Assembly (NCBI GenBank): GCA_021776565.1
Contig: JAJFFQ010000059.1
Span: 27,875-91,874, forward strand
From: Robiginitomaculum sp.
Lineage (GTDB): Bacteria > Pseudomonadota > Alphaproteobacteria > Caulobacterales > Maricaulaceae
DNA length: 64,000 nucleotides
Reading direction: 5' to 3'
Shown here one piece after another: positions 27,700 to 37,186 of this stretch. Made by a program: the position numbers and the translations under genes. The notes under the pieces were generated by a model. It worked only from the letters and a program-made list of their open reading frames with translations, ran no database searches and was not told the DNA's origin. Position 1 is the first letter of the stretch. Every line of letters starts with the position of its first letter.

Positions 27700-28341
27700 A
27701 TGGATATGGCCATGCTTGATCTTTTTATCGCAACTTTTGTCACCCTGTTTGTAGTGATTGACGCGCTGGGCGTGGCGCCCATCTTTGCCACCCTGACCGC
27801 CGGTGCCAGTGCCGCGCACAGCCGATCCATGGCCATTCGCGGAACGATTTATGCCAGTTTACTGTTGTTGGCCTTTGCCTTTGGTGGGGAATGGTTGCTC
27901 ACCCGTATGGGGGTTAGTCTGGATGCCTTTCGCACGGCGGGCGGGCTTTTACTGCTTTTGATGTCTATTGAGATGCTTTTTGAAAAACGCCAGGCCCGAC
28001 GTGAAACCCGCGCCGAAACCATGCTGGAAGATGATGACGGGCCAGAGGATATTTCCGTGTTTCCTTTGGCTATTCCGTTGCTTGCCGGGCCAGGCTCCAT
28101 TGCGGCGGTGATGATTTTTATGTCGCAACAGCATGACCATCCCATGGCCCAGCTTGTGGTTGTCGGGGCTATGCTGGCAAATCTTCTGATTGCGCTGATA
28201 CTGCTGCTGATCGCCCCCTGGCTGCTGCGGGTCATGGGACACACGGTTGGGGCGCTGATTACCCGGGTGTTCGGGGTCATTCTGGCAGCACTTTCGGTGC
28301 AATTGATTTTTGATGGCGTGAAAAACGTCTTTTTTGCCTGA
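27700..28341 (+). CDS. MarC-family integral membrane protein
   Basis: This 213-residue protein has six hydrophobic segments. It matches the MarC/UPF0056 family: a FVTLFVVIDALGVAPIFATL start, a second segment with GGEWLLTRMGVSLDAFRTAG, GGLLLLLMSIEMLF, the conserved FPLAIPLLAGPGSIAAVMIF, and a C-terminal RVFGVILAALSVQLIFDGV. The family was once linked to antibiotic resistance, but that has been refuted and its function is unknown. It is followed closely by the thioesterase gene. Confidence 0.92.
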   Translation: MDMAMLDLFIATFVTLFVVIDALGVAPIFATLTAGASAAHSRSMAIRGTIYASLLLLAFAFGGEWLLTRMGVSLDAFRTAGGLLLLLMSIEMLFEKRQARRETRAETMLEDDDGPEDISVFPLAIPLLAGPGSIAAVMIFMSQQHDHPMAQLVVVGAMLANLLIALILLLIAPWLLRVMGHTVGALITRVFGVILAALSVQLIFDGVKNVFFA

Positions 28342-28351
28342 TGGAAACTTT

Positions 28352-29125
28352 GTGAGCGAGATACACCATAAAGTCAGACTGGTTGATCTGGTGTTTCCGG
28401 ATCAGACCAATCATCAAGGCGATATGTTTGGCGGTGCGGCGCTGGCCTTTATGGACAAGGTGGCCTTTCTGGCCGCCGCGCGTCTGGCCCGGCGCGGGTT
28501 TGTTACCGCCGCGGTTGAACGGATGGATTTCAAAAGCCCGGTTCTGGTCGGCGAACTGGTTGACCTGACAGGTGAAGTACGCAGTGTCGGGCGAACCTCG
28601 ATGAATGTCCGCGTTAGCCTGATGGCCGAGAACCTGCTCACCGGTGAACGCCGTCTGACCACCCAGGGTGATTTCATCATGGTGGCCAGTGATCGCAAAA
28701 CCAACAAAACCCCCTTGCCACCGGTGCCGGATTATGCACCAGAGCCAAAGGGTGTGACCCGCACGGCGGAGCTGGTATTTCCAGGCGATACAGATCATCG
28801 CGGGCTATTGTTCGGGGGCCGGGCGCTGAACCTGATGGAAAAGGCCGCCTTTGTTGCCGCGTCTCGCCATGCCCGCACATCGGTGGTGATGGCGGCCTTG
28901 AAAGAGATAGACTTTGCTACCGCCATCCATGTGGGCGAGATGATAGAGATCATCGCAAAAGTGGTCAGCGTTGGCCGCACCTCCATGCGTGTTGCTGTGC
29001 GGCTCTGCGCCGAGGATTTGCAAACCGGGGAGCGTCGCCAGGCCACAATAGGCGAATTTATTATGGTGGCGCTTGGGGGTGATGGTAAACCGGCCCCCGC
29101 ACCATCGTTAAACGAGGAACAATGA
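28352..29125 (+). CDS. Tandem hotdog acyl-CoA thioesterase
   Basis: This 257-residue protein contains two successive hotdog domains. Each has the acyl-CoA-thioesterase active-site layout: LVFPDQTNHQGDMFGGAALA in the first and LVFPGDTDHRGLLFGGRALN in the second. Both halves then repeat the pattern VGRTSMNVRV or VGRTSMRVAV, LTGERR or QTGERR and GDFIMVA or GEFIMVA. This matches the YciA/BACH-like group that hydrolyses acyl-CoA. GTG 28352 follows a GGA and is favoured; TTG 28334 would overlap marC. It ends two bases before lpd. It presumably releases free CoA near the pdh complex, which is inference. Confidence 0.88.
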   Translation: MSEIHHKVRLVDLVFPDQTNHQGDMFGGAALAFMDKVAFLAAARLARRGFVTAAVERMDFKSPVLVGELVDLTGEVRSVGRTSMNVRVSLMAENLLTGERRLTTQGDFIMVASDRKTNKTPLPPVPDYAPEPKGVTRTAELVFPGDTDHRGLLFGGRALNLMEKAAFVAASRHARTSVVMAALKEIDFATAIHVGEMIEIIAKVVSVGRTSMRVAVRLCAEDLQTGERRQATIGEFIMVALGGDGKPAPAPSLNEEQ

Positions 29126-29126
29126 T

Positions 29127-30542
29127 ATGAGTGTGCAAAATTTTGATCTTGTCATTATCGGTGCTGGCCCCGGCGGCTATGTGGCGGCAATCCGGGCCTC
29201 GCAACTGGGTCTAAAAACCGCAATTGTCGAGCGCGAACACCTGGGCGGCGTTTGCCTCAATTGGGGCTGTATTCCCACCAAGGCGCTGTTGCGCTCTGCC
29301 GAAGTGTTTGAACTGATGGAAAATGCCAGTGCCTACGGCCTTAGCTGTTCAAAGCCCGATTTTGATCTGGGTAAAGTGGTAAAACGCTCGCGCCAGATCG
29401 CCGGGCAACTATCCGGCGGTGTCAAATATCTGCTCAAAAAGCATAAAGTGACCGTCCTGGATGGCGAAGCGCGGCTGGAGAAAGGTACCAAAGCCCCAAC
29501 AGTCATCGTGCGGGATAACGCTGGCAAAGACAGCACGTTCACCGCCGCACATGTTATTCTGGCCACCGGGGCGCGGGCGCGCACCATACCGGCGGCTGGT
29601 CTGGCCCCCGAAGGCAAGTTTATCTGGACGGCCAAAGAGGCCATGGTGCCGGACGTGATGCCCAAATCTCTGCTGGTTATCGGCTCTGGTGCCATCGGCA
29701 TTGAATTTGCGTCGTTTTATAACGCTCTTGGTGCCGAGGTAACTGTGGTGGAGATGCTGGACCGGGTATTACCGGTCGAGGACGCTGAAATCAGCGCACT
29801 GGCACAAAAAGCGTTTGAAAAATCCGGGATGAACATCCTCACCTCTGCGCAGGTGAAGAGCGTAAAGCCCGGAAAAGATACCATCACCGCCAGCATCAAG
29901 ACCAAGGACGGCAAGGTGCAAAGCATAGTGGCGGAGCGCATCATTCTGGCCATTGGCATTGTCGGTAATGTCGAAGACCTCGGCCTTGAAAGTTTGGGCG
30001 TTAAAACCGACCGCAGCCACGTGGTCACAGATGAATTTTCGCGCACCAATGTGGTCGGGCTTTATGCCATTGGTGATCTGACCGCGCCGCCCTGGTTGGC
30101 CCACAAGGCCAGTCATGAAGGGGTGATTTGCGTTGAAAAAATCGCCGGTAATAACCCGCACGCGCTTGACCATGGCAATATACCCGGCTGCACTTATTGT
30201 CGCCCGCAAGTGGCCTCGGTCGGCCTCACCGAAGCCGCCGCCATCGATGCCGGGCATAGCGTCAAAGTGGGCCGCTTCCCGTTCATGGGCAATGGCAAGG
30301 CCATTGCGCTGGGTGAACCCGAAGGCCTCATCAAGACGGTATTTGACGCCAAAACCGGTGAGCTGCTGGGCGCGCACATGATCGGCACCGAAGTGACCGA
30401 GCTTATTCAGGGTTATACCGTCGCCAGAACGCTGGAAACCACCGAAGCCGAACTGATGGAGACCGTGTTCCCGCATCCGACGCTCTCGGAAATGATGCAC
30501 GAAAGCGTGCTGGACGCCTATGGCAAGGTGATCCATGTTTAG
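29127..30542 (+). CDS. lpd: Dihydrolipoamide dehydrogenase (E3)
   Basis: This is a 471-residue flavoprotein that re-oxidises the lipoyl arm of E2 and makes NADH. The FAD site is VIIGAGPGGYVAAIRASQLG, the redox disulphide is in GGVCLNWGCIPTKALLRSAE, the NAD site is VIGSGAIGIEFASF, and the C-terminal dimer motif with the catalytic His is FPHPTLSEMMHESV. GAGGAA precedes the ATG. It closes the pdh cluster; a dispersed repeat follows immediately after the stop. Confidence 0.97.
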   Translation: MSVQNFDLVIIGAGPGGYVAAIRASQLGLKTAIVEREHLGGVCLNWGCIPTKALLRSAEVFELMENASAYGLSCSKPDFDLGKVVKRSRQIAGQLSGGVKYLLKKHKVTVLDGEARLEKGTKAPTVIVRDNAGKDSTFTAAHVILATGARARTIPAAGLAPEGKFIWTAKEAMVPDVMPKSLLVIGSGAIGIEFASFYNALGAEVTVVEMLDRVLPVEDAEISALAQKAFEKSGMNILTSAQVKSVKPGKDTITASIKTKDGKVQSIVAERIILAIGIVGNVEDLGLESLGVKTDRSHVVTDEFSRTNVVGLYAIGDLTAPPWLAHKASHEGVICVEKIAGNNPHALDHGNIPGCTYCRPQVASVGLTEAAAIDAGHSVKVGRFPFMGNGKAIALGEPEGLIKTVFDAKTGELLGAHMIGTEVTELIQGYTVARTLETTEAELMETVFPHPTLSEMMHESVLDAYGKVIHV

Positions 30543-30550
30543 GGTTTCTT

Positions 30551-30597
30551 CCTCTCCCCTTCTTTGCTTTAGGAAGGGAGAGGATCGAGGTGAGGGG
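30551..30597. repeat. Palindromic repeat after lpd (CCCCTCACC family, inverted)
   Basis: CCTCTCCCCTTCTTTGCTTT through GGGAGAGG...GTGAGGGG is the reverse complement of the element inside pdhC at 26032-26081, with a few changes. The CTCTCCC/GGGAGAG stem could also work as a transcription terminator for lpd, although it lacks a T-run. Confidence 0.8.
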
Positions 30598-30683
30598 ATA
30601 TGGCATAGCAAAATTAACTGCTGACCCGTCAAATTTTGTTGTTTTCAATAGACAAGTAATAAGTGATTATCTATAGCTTTACT

Positions 30684-30986
30684 ATGACGGAGCGTATCTC
30701 AACTATAAAATTTCTCGACCTTGGTTTTGGCGGCCTGTTCAAGATTGTATTTTGGGCATCCATACTACCATGGTTATTCGTAGTAATGCTTTGGGTTCTT
30801 TTTGCTTTTCTTGATCCAGAAAGAATAACAATGTTCGGGGTCAAATTAAAAACAACGGCTGACGCCTTAAAAAACTTGCCGATTGCCTTTGCCTTTGTAT
30901 TGGGACAAGCAGCATTTACAGGCTTTGCAGGGGCAGGAATGCTTAGAATATTTGGTAAATATCTGCCGTTAGGCAATTTGAATTAA
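30684..30986 (+). CDS. Small membrane protein of unknown function
   Basis: This is a 100-residue protein with two or three hydrophobic segments (LFKIVFWASILPWLFVVMLW and LPIAFAFVLGQAAFTGFAGA). The start MTERISTIKFLD is chosen over a GTG 21 bases upstream; neither has a strong ribosome site. It is separated from the next lipoprotein gene by three bases, so they may be co-transcribed. The family was not recognised. Composition is more A+T-rich than lpd. Confidence 0.55.
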   Translation: MTERISTIKFLDLGFGGLFKIVFWASILPWLFVVMLWVLFAFLDPERITMFGVKLKTTADALKNLPIAFAFVLGQAAFTGFAGAGMLRIFGKYLPLGNLN

Positions 30987-30989
30987 GGT

Positions 30990-31694
30990 ATGCGTTGCCT
31001 CATCGTCATGGCCTTGAGCTTTATCCTTTATGGCTGTTCTTCATCAGATGAACAGACACGCTCGTGCTTTTTAGCTTTGCCCCGCACCTATGATGAAGGT
31101 ACGGCCTGTCATGCCTTGATGGAAGATTACGCGAGCCTGGTGGACTACGAAAAACTGGAAACATCGAAAGCCGCAGGTATAGACGTGCTTTTCTTATATA
31201 TAGGAAAAATCAGTGTACAGACGCGGAGCCTACGCGCTAATTTTGAGGCTGTGCACGATGTGTGCGGCGTCTTGGTCACGACGTCTATGCTGAATGAATA
31301 TCAGTATTTTCAACAAACCAACCAGAATAAGAGCGAGAGCCTGCCTCAGTATGATGAAGTTGTCTATCAAGCCTCAAAACACGCAACATGCCGCTATTCG
31401 GGCTCAGAAATATCAATAATTTTGACAAACTCGGCAATTTTGCTGCGTCCGCGCATAAATGATAAGCGCCTGTTTGCAGCATTGACAGAACACTACCAGT
31501 CCATGGCAGACATGCAGCAGGGTATTCTGTCCTGTCCTGTGATTTTCATGTTTGTTTATATGAACGTGTCGGTGGTTAAGTCATCCAATCTTGGCGGCGT
31601 CATCGCGCAAAAAATTCATTCCTGCCTGTCGGATGAGCCGGATCCATTGAAAAGGAAAGCGATGATATCTGTGCTTGATAACATGACGTTATAA
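30990..31694 (+). CDS. Lipoprotein of unknown function
   Basis: This is a 234-residue predicted lipoprotein with a short signal and lipobox ILYGC (Cys16). The mature region is polar, with several cysteines (SCFLAL, ACHAL, VCGVL, TCRY, SCPV, SCLSD) that could form disulphides. An SILTNSAILLRPRINDKRL-like segment gives no family clue. AAGG precedes the ATG. It is likely in one transcript with the small membrane protein upstream. Confidence 0.65.
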   Translation: MRCLIVMALSFILYGCSSSDEQTRSCFLALPRTYDEGTACHALMEDYASLVDYEKLETSKAAGIDVLFLYIGKISVQTRSLRANFEAVHDVCGVLVTTSMLNEYQYFQQTNQNKSESLPQYDEVVYQASKHATCRYSGSEISIILTNSAILLRPRINDKRLFAALTEHYQSMADMQQGILSCPVIFMFVYMNVSVVKSSNLGGVIAQKIHSCLSDEPDPLKRKAMISVLDNMTL

Positions 31695-31736
31695 GGTGAC
31701 CTTACGCCTGTGGCAGGGTGATTCATGTTTAGGAAG

Positions 31737-31843
31737 CCCCCCTCAGACCGCTACGCGGCCAGCTCCCCCGTGTACTGAGGAGCAAAACAAGTCTTTCCTC
31801 CCCTGCTTGCGGGGGAGGTGTCAGCGAAGCTGACGGAGGGGGC
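31737..31843. repeat. Composite of two facing palindromic repeats before the hemB stop
   Basis: The left half (CCCCCTCAGACCGCTACGCG and on to CCAGCTCCCCC) is a diverged, inverted relative of the right half (31797-31843, CCTCCCCTGCTTGCGGGGGA and on to TGACGGAGGGGGC). The right half belongs to the family inserted in pdhB and pdhC. The element ends one base from the hemB stop codon and separates two convergent genes, so it may serve as a bidirectional terminator. Confidence 0.85.
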
Positions 31844-31844
31844 T

Positions 31845-32864
<1,020 letters not shown>

Positions 32865-32884
32865 CTATCAGGGTAAAGTACAAT

Positions 32885-32909
32885 CCGAAAAGTGGAAACC
32901 GGTTTTCGG
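32885..32909. repeat. Short palindrome CCGAAAA...TTTTCGG in hemB/acyl-CoA dehydrogenase gap
   Basis: CCGAAAA and TTTTCGG flank GTGGAAACCGG. This resembles the CCGAAAAGTGGGAACCGGTT palindrome that I recall as a common intergenic repeat in Rhizobiales; that is memory rather than a search. It lies in the 146-base divergent promoter region and could influence both genes. Confidence 0.55.
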
Positions 32910-32974
32910 TTAAATTGCCGGTTTATTGTACAACAGAAAAAGCTAATTCCATCAAGCATGAAAGGGCAAGAAGC

Positions 32975-34114
32975 ATGGACTTCACCCTTAGCGAAGAACA
33001 AAGACTGATAAAGGACATGGCGGCGGGGTTTGCCACCGATAAATTGCGCCCAAATGCTGCCAAATGGGATGAGGAGAAAGTTTTCCCGGTCGAGGTCATG
33101 CGCGAAGCAGCGGCCCTTGGCTTTGCCGGCATTTATGTGGGCGAGGAACATGGTGGCTCTAACCTTAGCCGTCTTGATGCGGCATTGATCTTCGAGCAAT
33201 TGTCCATGGGCTGTGTGGCAACGGCGGCCTATCTGTCCATTCATAACATGGCTTCCTGGATGATCGACACCTATGGTAATGAGGATCAGCGTAACCGTTG
33301 GCTGCCGGGCCTGATGAGTATGAAGTTTGTTGCCAGTTATTGCCTGACCGAACCCGGTTCCGGCTCTGACGCGGCGGCCTTGCGCACCAAAGCGGTGCGC
33401 AACGGCGACCATTATGTGCTTAATGGCACCAAGGCGTTTATTTCTGGCGCAGGGGTATCAGACATTTATGTGGTGATGGTGCGCACCGGCGAGGCTGGCC
33501 CCGGCGGTATTTCAACATTTGTGGTGGAAAAGGGAACACCAGGGCTTTCTTTTGGGGCCAATGAGCGCAAAATGGGCTGGAATTCCCAGCCCACTGCGTC
33601 GGTAATTTTTGAAGACTGCAAGGTGCCGGTAGGCAATCGCCTTTCTGAGGAAGGGGTGGGTTTCAAAATTGCCATGTCGGGCCTTGATGGTGGACGTATC
33701 AATATCGGTTCTTGCTCACTGGGCGGAGCGTCCGAGGCACTGTCACTGGCTAAGGATTATATCGCCACCCGCACCCAGTTTGGTAAACCCATCGGGGCAT
33801 TTCAGGCCAGTCAGTTCAAAATCGCCGACATGGCTACCGAGTTGGAGGCCGCCCGCATGATGCTCTATCGCGGCGCAGCGGCGATCGATGCCAATGACCC
33901 GCAAAAAGGAAAATACGCTGCCATGGCCAAACGCTTTGCCACCGATGTTGGCTTTAAGGTGGCCAATGACGCGCTGCAATTACATGGCGGGTATGGCTAT
34001 TTGAAGGATTATCCGCTGGAGCGCATTGTGCGCGATCTGCGGGTGCATCAAATTCTTGAAGGCACCAATGAAATTATGCGTGTTATTATCGCCCGTCATG
34101 AATTGGGTAGGTAG
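32975..34114 (+). CDS. Acyl-CoA dehydrogenase, probably isobutyryl-CoA dehydrogenase
   Basis: This is a 379-residue FAD enzyme. Family marks are MDFTLSEEQRLIKDMA at the start, YCLTEPGSGSDAAALRTKAV for FAD and substrate binding, RTQFGKPIGAFQASQFKIAD, LHGGYGYLKDYPLERIVRDL, and the QILEGTNEIMRVIIARH end. The next two genes (3-hydroxyisobutyryl-CoA hydrolase and 3-hydroxyisobutyrate dehydrogenase) place it in valine catabolism, so isobutyryl-CoA is the likely substrate. The stop touches the next ATG without a gap. Short-chain acyl-CoA specificity in general cannot be excluded. Confidence 0.9.
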   Translation: MDFTLSEEQRLIKDMAAGFATDKLRPNAAKWDEEKVFPVEVMREAAALGFAGIYVGEEHGGSNLSRLDAALIFEQLSMGCVATAAYLSIHNMASWMIDTYGNEDQRNRWLPGLMSMKFVASYCLTEPGSGSDAAALRTKAVRNGDHYVLNGTKAFISGAGVSDIYVVMVRTGEAGPGGISTFVVEKGTPGLSFGANERKMGWNSQPTASVIFEDCKVPVGNRLSEEGVGFKIAMSGLDGGRINIGSCSLGGASEALSLAKDYIATRTQFGKPIGAFQASQFKIADMATELEAARMMLYRGAAAIDANDPQKGKYAAMAKRFATDVGFKVANDALQLHGGYGYLKDYPLERIVRDLRVHQILEGTNEIMRVIIARHELGR

Positions 34115-35176
34115 ATGACCAATACAGACTCTGTAATTGTCCGCGATGAGGGCCGCATTGGTCGCTTGACGCTCAACCGGCCAAAGGCGTTAAACGCGCT
34201 TGATCTGGATATGATCCGGATCATGACCAAGGCTCTGTTGGACTGGCGTAATGATGACAATATCGCCGGAATTGTGGTGGATGGAGCCGGGGAAAAAGCA
34301 TTTTGTGCGGGCGGCGATATTCTGGCGCTGACCGGGGATCGCACGGACGATCAAGCCTATCCACGCATGTTCTACGCCGAAGAATATCGCCTGAATACAC
34401 TGATAAAAGAATACCCCAAGCCTTATGTTGCCATGATTGATGGTATTGTCATGGGCGGCGGCGTTGGCATTTCTATGCATGGTGCGCGCCGCATTTGTGG
34501 TGATCGCACATTGTTTGCCATGCCAGAAACCGGGATCGGGTTTTATCCTGATGTTGGGGGAACGTATTTTCTGCCTCGCCTTGAGGGTAAACTTGGCATC
34601 TGGTTGGCCCTGACGGGTGCACGACTGAAAGCGGCAGACGTTTTTTCGCTTGGCATTGCCACAGATTACGCCCCGTCCGATCAGCATGAGCAGATCATTG
34701 CCCGCCTGGTCGAGGATACGCGAACGCCAGCAGATATGGGTGAAATTATCGATAGCCTGACCGGTCGCCCGGGTGCGGGCCGTGTTCCGCTTGATCTGGT
34801 TAATCAGACCTTTGCCGCCGATACCGTGGAAGAGATTATAGAAGCTCTTGAATATGATGATGGAGAGTGGGCCAGGGCACAAAAAAAATTCCTGATGACG
34901 AAATCCCCTATGGCTTTGAAAGTCACCTTGCGCCAAATGTACGAAGGGGGAAATATGAGTTTTCGAGCCTGTATGTCTATGGAACTGGGTCTTAGCCTGA
35001 AATTTGTATCCGGGGATGATTTTGCCGAAGGCGTGCGCGCTTTGCTGGTTGATCGTGATAACGCACCATTGTGGAAGCCTGCAAAACTTGGGGATATAAG
35101 CGAGATGAATGTTGCCACCTATTTTGTGCCATTGGTGCAGGAACAGCGCCTGACATTTTTTGACGAGGAAAATTGA
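34115..35176 (+). CDS. 3-hydroxyisobutyryl-CoA hydrolase
   Basis: This is a 353-residue crotonase-fold enzyme that releases 3-hydroxyisobutyrate in valine breakdown. The oxyanion segment AFCAGGDILALTGDR, the FYAEEYRLNTLIKEYPKPYV block and the catalytic MPETGIGFYPDVGGTYFLPR region are characteristic of the hydrolase rather than a plain enoyl-CoA hydratase, as is the longer length. The ATG directly follows the TAG of the dehydrogenase. The next gene starts one base after its stop. Confidence 0.92.
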   Translation: MTNTDSVIVRDEGRIGRLTLNRPKALNALDLDMIRIMTKALLDWRNDDNIAGIVVDGAGEKAFCAGGDILALTGDRTDDQAYPRMFYAEEYRLNTLIKEYPKPYVAMIDGIVMGGGVGISMHGARRICGDRTLFAMPETGIGFYPDVGGTYFLPRLEGKLGIWLALTGARLKAADVFSLGIATDYAPSDQHEQIIARLVEDTRTPADMGEIIDSLTGRPGAGRVPLDLVNQTFAADTVEEIIEALEYDDGEWARAQKKFLMTKSPMALKVTLRQMYEGGNMSFRACMSMELGLSLKFVSGDDFAEGVRALLVDRDNAPLWKPAKLGDISEMNVATYFVPLVQEQRLTFFDEEN

Positions 35177-35177
35177 C

Positions 35178-36098
35178 ATGAGCACTATCAAAACCATTGC
35201 CTTTATCGGGCTTGGCAATATGGGTGGGCCGATGGCGGCCAATCTGGTCAAGGCCGAATTTGAAGTCACAGCCTTTGACCTTAGTGAAGATGCACTGGCT
35301 CTGGCAAAAAAGAACGGCTGCGCCACGGCGCAAAGTGTGGCCGAGGCAGTTAATGCCAAAGATGCCGTTGTCACCATGCTGCCCGCAGGCAAGCATGTGC
35401 GCGGCGTTTATGGCGGCGGCGATGGTATATTTGCCAGCGCCCGGGCTGGTGCTTTATTTTGCGATTGTTCAACCATTGATGTGCAAAGTGCCCGCGATGT
35501 GGCTGGCGAGGCAGAAAAAATGGGCTTCAACATGGTCGATAGTCCGGTTTCTGGCGGCGTGGCGGCGGCCAGTGCGGGTACGCTGGCCTTTATGGTGGGC
35601 GGCACAGATGCTGCCTTTGGTGCGGCGCAAGGCGTGTTGGATCCCATGGCCAAGGCGGTGATCCATGCGGGCGGTGCCGGGGCCGGACAGGCGGCCAAAA
35701 TATGCAATAACATGCTGCTGGGCATTACCATGATCGGGACTGCCGAGGCGTTTGTGCTGGCTAAAAAACTGGGACTGGATCCCCAGAGATTTTTCGATAT
35801 TTCCTCGAATGCTTCGGGCCAAAACTGGTCGATGACCTCGTATTGCCCGGAACCTGGCCCAGTGCCGGCTTCCCCGGCCAATTCGGGCTATAAACCCGGA
35901 TTTTCTGCGGCAATGATGCTCAAGGACTTGCGTTTGGCGCAGGATGCGGCACAAGCATCCGGCACGGCAACGCCTTTAGGAGCCGAGGCTCAGGCGCTTT
36001 ATGCCATGTTTGATAGCCTTGGCGGTGGCGGCACTGATTTTTCCGGCATTATTCAAATGTTGAACGGGGATTTGACAAAAACTGAGAACCATTCCTGA
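35178..36098 (+). CDS. mmsB: 3-hydroxyisobutyrate dehydrogenase
   Basis: This 306-residue NAD-dependent enzyme forms methylmalonate semialdehyde from 3-hydroxyisobutyrate. The nucleotide fold is IAFIGLGNMGGPMAANLVKA. The substrate loop is DSPVSGGVAAASAGTLAFMV and the catalytic Lys lies in GAGQAAKICNNMLLGITMIG. The ATG comes immediately after the hydrolase stop with GAGGAA upstream. It completes the three-gene valine module. Confidence 0.95.
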   Translation: MSTIKTIAFIGLGNMGGPMAANLVKAEFEVTAFDLSEDALALAKKNGCATAQSVAEAVNAKDAVVTMLPAGKHVRGVYGGGDGIFASARAGALFCDCSTIDVQSARDVAGEAEKMGFNMVDSPVSGGVAAASAGTLAFMVGGTDAAFGAAQGVLDPMAKAVIHAGGAGAGQAAKICNNMLLGITMIGTAEAFVLAKKLGLDPQRFFDISSNASGQNWSMTSYCPEPGPVPASPANSGYKPGFSAAMMLKDLRLAQDAAQASGTATPLGAEAQALYAMFDSLGGGGTDFSGIIQMLNGDLTKTENHS

Positions 36099-36100
36099 AT

Positions 36101-37186
36101 ATGTCTGAAGTCCTGTCATCCATATTGAACCGGCTGGAAAAGCTGGTGGCCTGTGACACGCGCAACCCGCCGCGTGCCATTGATGGTGCGCATCCATTGA
36201 TGGATGTTTTGCGTGATGAATTGCCGGGCTTTACCGTGGACATTACCGATATGGGCGATGGGTGTCTGCAAATACTGGCCCGTCGTGGTGCGCCAAAAAC
36301 CTTGATAAATGTGCATATGGATACGGTTCCTGATGCGCCGGGCTGGCGCCATTCACCCTTTGCCATGCAACGGGGTGAGACCCGCGTTATCGGGCTGGGT
36401 ACATGCGACATCAAGGGTGCGGCGGCATGTGCTATTGAGGCAGCACGGCGATCTGATGCCCCGGCAGCGTTTTTGTTTACCACGGACGAAGAAAATGGCG
36501 CAGGCTTATGTGTCAGTGACTTTGCCGCGCAGGATCACGGCTTTAATCGCGTTATAGTGTCTGAACCAACCCGTGCCAGGGCGGTATTTGCCCATCGCGG
36601 TATTGCCAGTTTTGATGCAAAATTTGCGGGCACGTCAATGCACGGCTCTGATGCGCGCTGCGTTGAGCAAAGCGCCATCCAGCGTGCAGCGCACTGGCTA
36701 ATTGCGGCGGGGAAAATGGCTCAGGCAAGCGAGCGCGAAGGCGGGGCATTGCCTGGCGTTCGCTTCAACGCTGGACGCATAGAGGGGGGGATCAAACCTA
36801 ATATATGCGCGCCCCGTTGCACGGTGCGTTTTGGGGTACGCCCCGGCCCCCAACACGCCATAGAGGATGTGGCCCGTAAATTATACGCTCTGGCCCCGGC
36901 TGAGCATTGGGAAGGCTTTGAAACACTCTATACGCTGCCCGCTCTTTCCCCACAGGGCGCAGCGGCAGAGGCGGCACGGGACTATGCTGGTTTGCTGGGA
37001 CTGCCCGTTGGTGACCCTGTGGATTTTTGGACTGAGGCGGCGCTCTTTGCTGCTGAGGGAACACCGGTGTTCGTCTTTGGCCCCGGCGATATTGCCCAGG
37101 CCCATACGGTGGATGAATGGGTCAGCCATGCGCAACTGATTGCCGCCTTTGAAGTATATGAGAAGGTGTTTGCCAATCATGACTGA
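36101..37186 (+). CDS. argE': M20 deacetylase, probably N-acetylcitrulline deacetylase
   Basis: This is a 361-residue M20 metallopeptidase-family amidase. Metal-site segments are LINVHMDTVPDAPGW, GLGTCDIKGAAACAIEAARR and LFTTDEENGAG, with VDFWTEAALFAAEG and FGPGDIAQAHTVDEWVSHAQ near the end. These segments, and the N-terminal CDTRNPPRAI, match my recollection of the Xanthomonas N-acetyl-L-citrulline deacetylase far better than Escherichia coli ArgE. The next gene is a kinase/synthase fusion of the kind that accompanies that enzyme. Acetylornithine deacetylase remains the alternative. The final 8 bases overlap argBA. It begins two bases after mmsB, so transcription may run through from the valine genes. 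Confidence 0.8.
   Translation: MSEVLSSILNRLEKLVACDTRNPPRAIDGAHPLMDVLRDELPGFTVDITDMGDGCLQILARRGAPKTLINVHMDTVPDAPGWRHSPFAMQRGETRVIGLGTCDIKGAAACAIEAARRSDAPAAFLFTTDEENGAGLCVSDFAAQDHGFNRVIVSEPTRARAVFAHRGIASFDAKFAGTSMHGSDARCVEQSAIQRAAHWLIAAGKMAQASEREGGALPGVRFNAGRIEGGIKPNICAPRCTVRFGVRPGPQHAIEDVARKLYALAPAEHWEGFETLYTLPALSPQGAAAEAARDYAGLLGLPVGDPVDFWTEAALFAAEGTPVFVFGPGDIAQAHTVDEWVSHAQLIAAFEVYEKVFANHD

Noticed and set aside
27458..27700. 80-codon open frame before marC
   Set aside because: Its second half is a translation of a dispersed inverted repeat, and its first half overlaps the membrane-protein gene in another frame.
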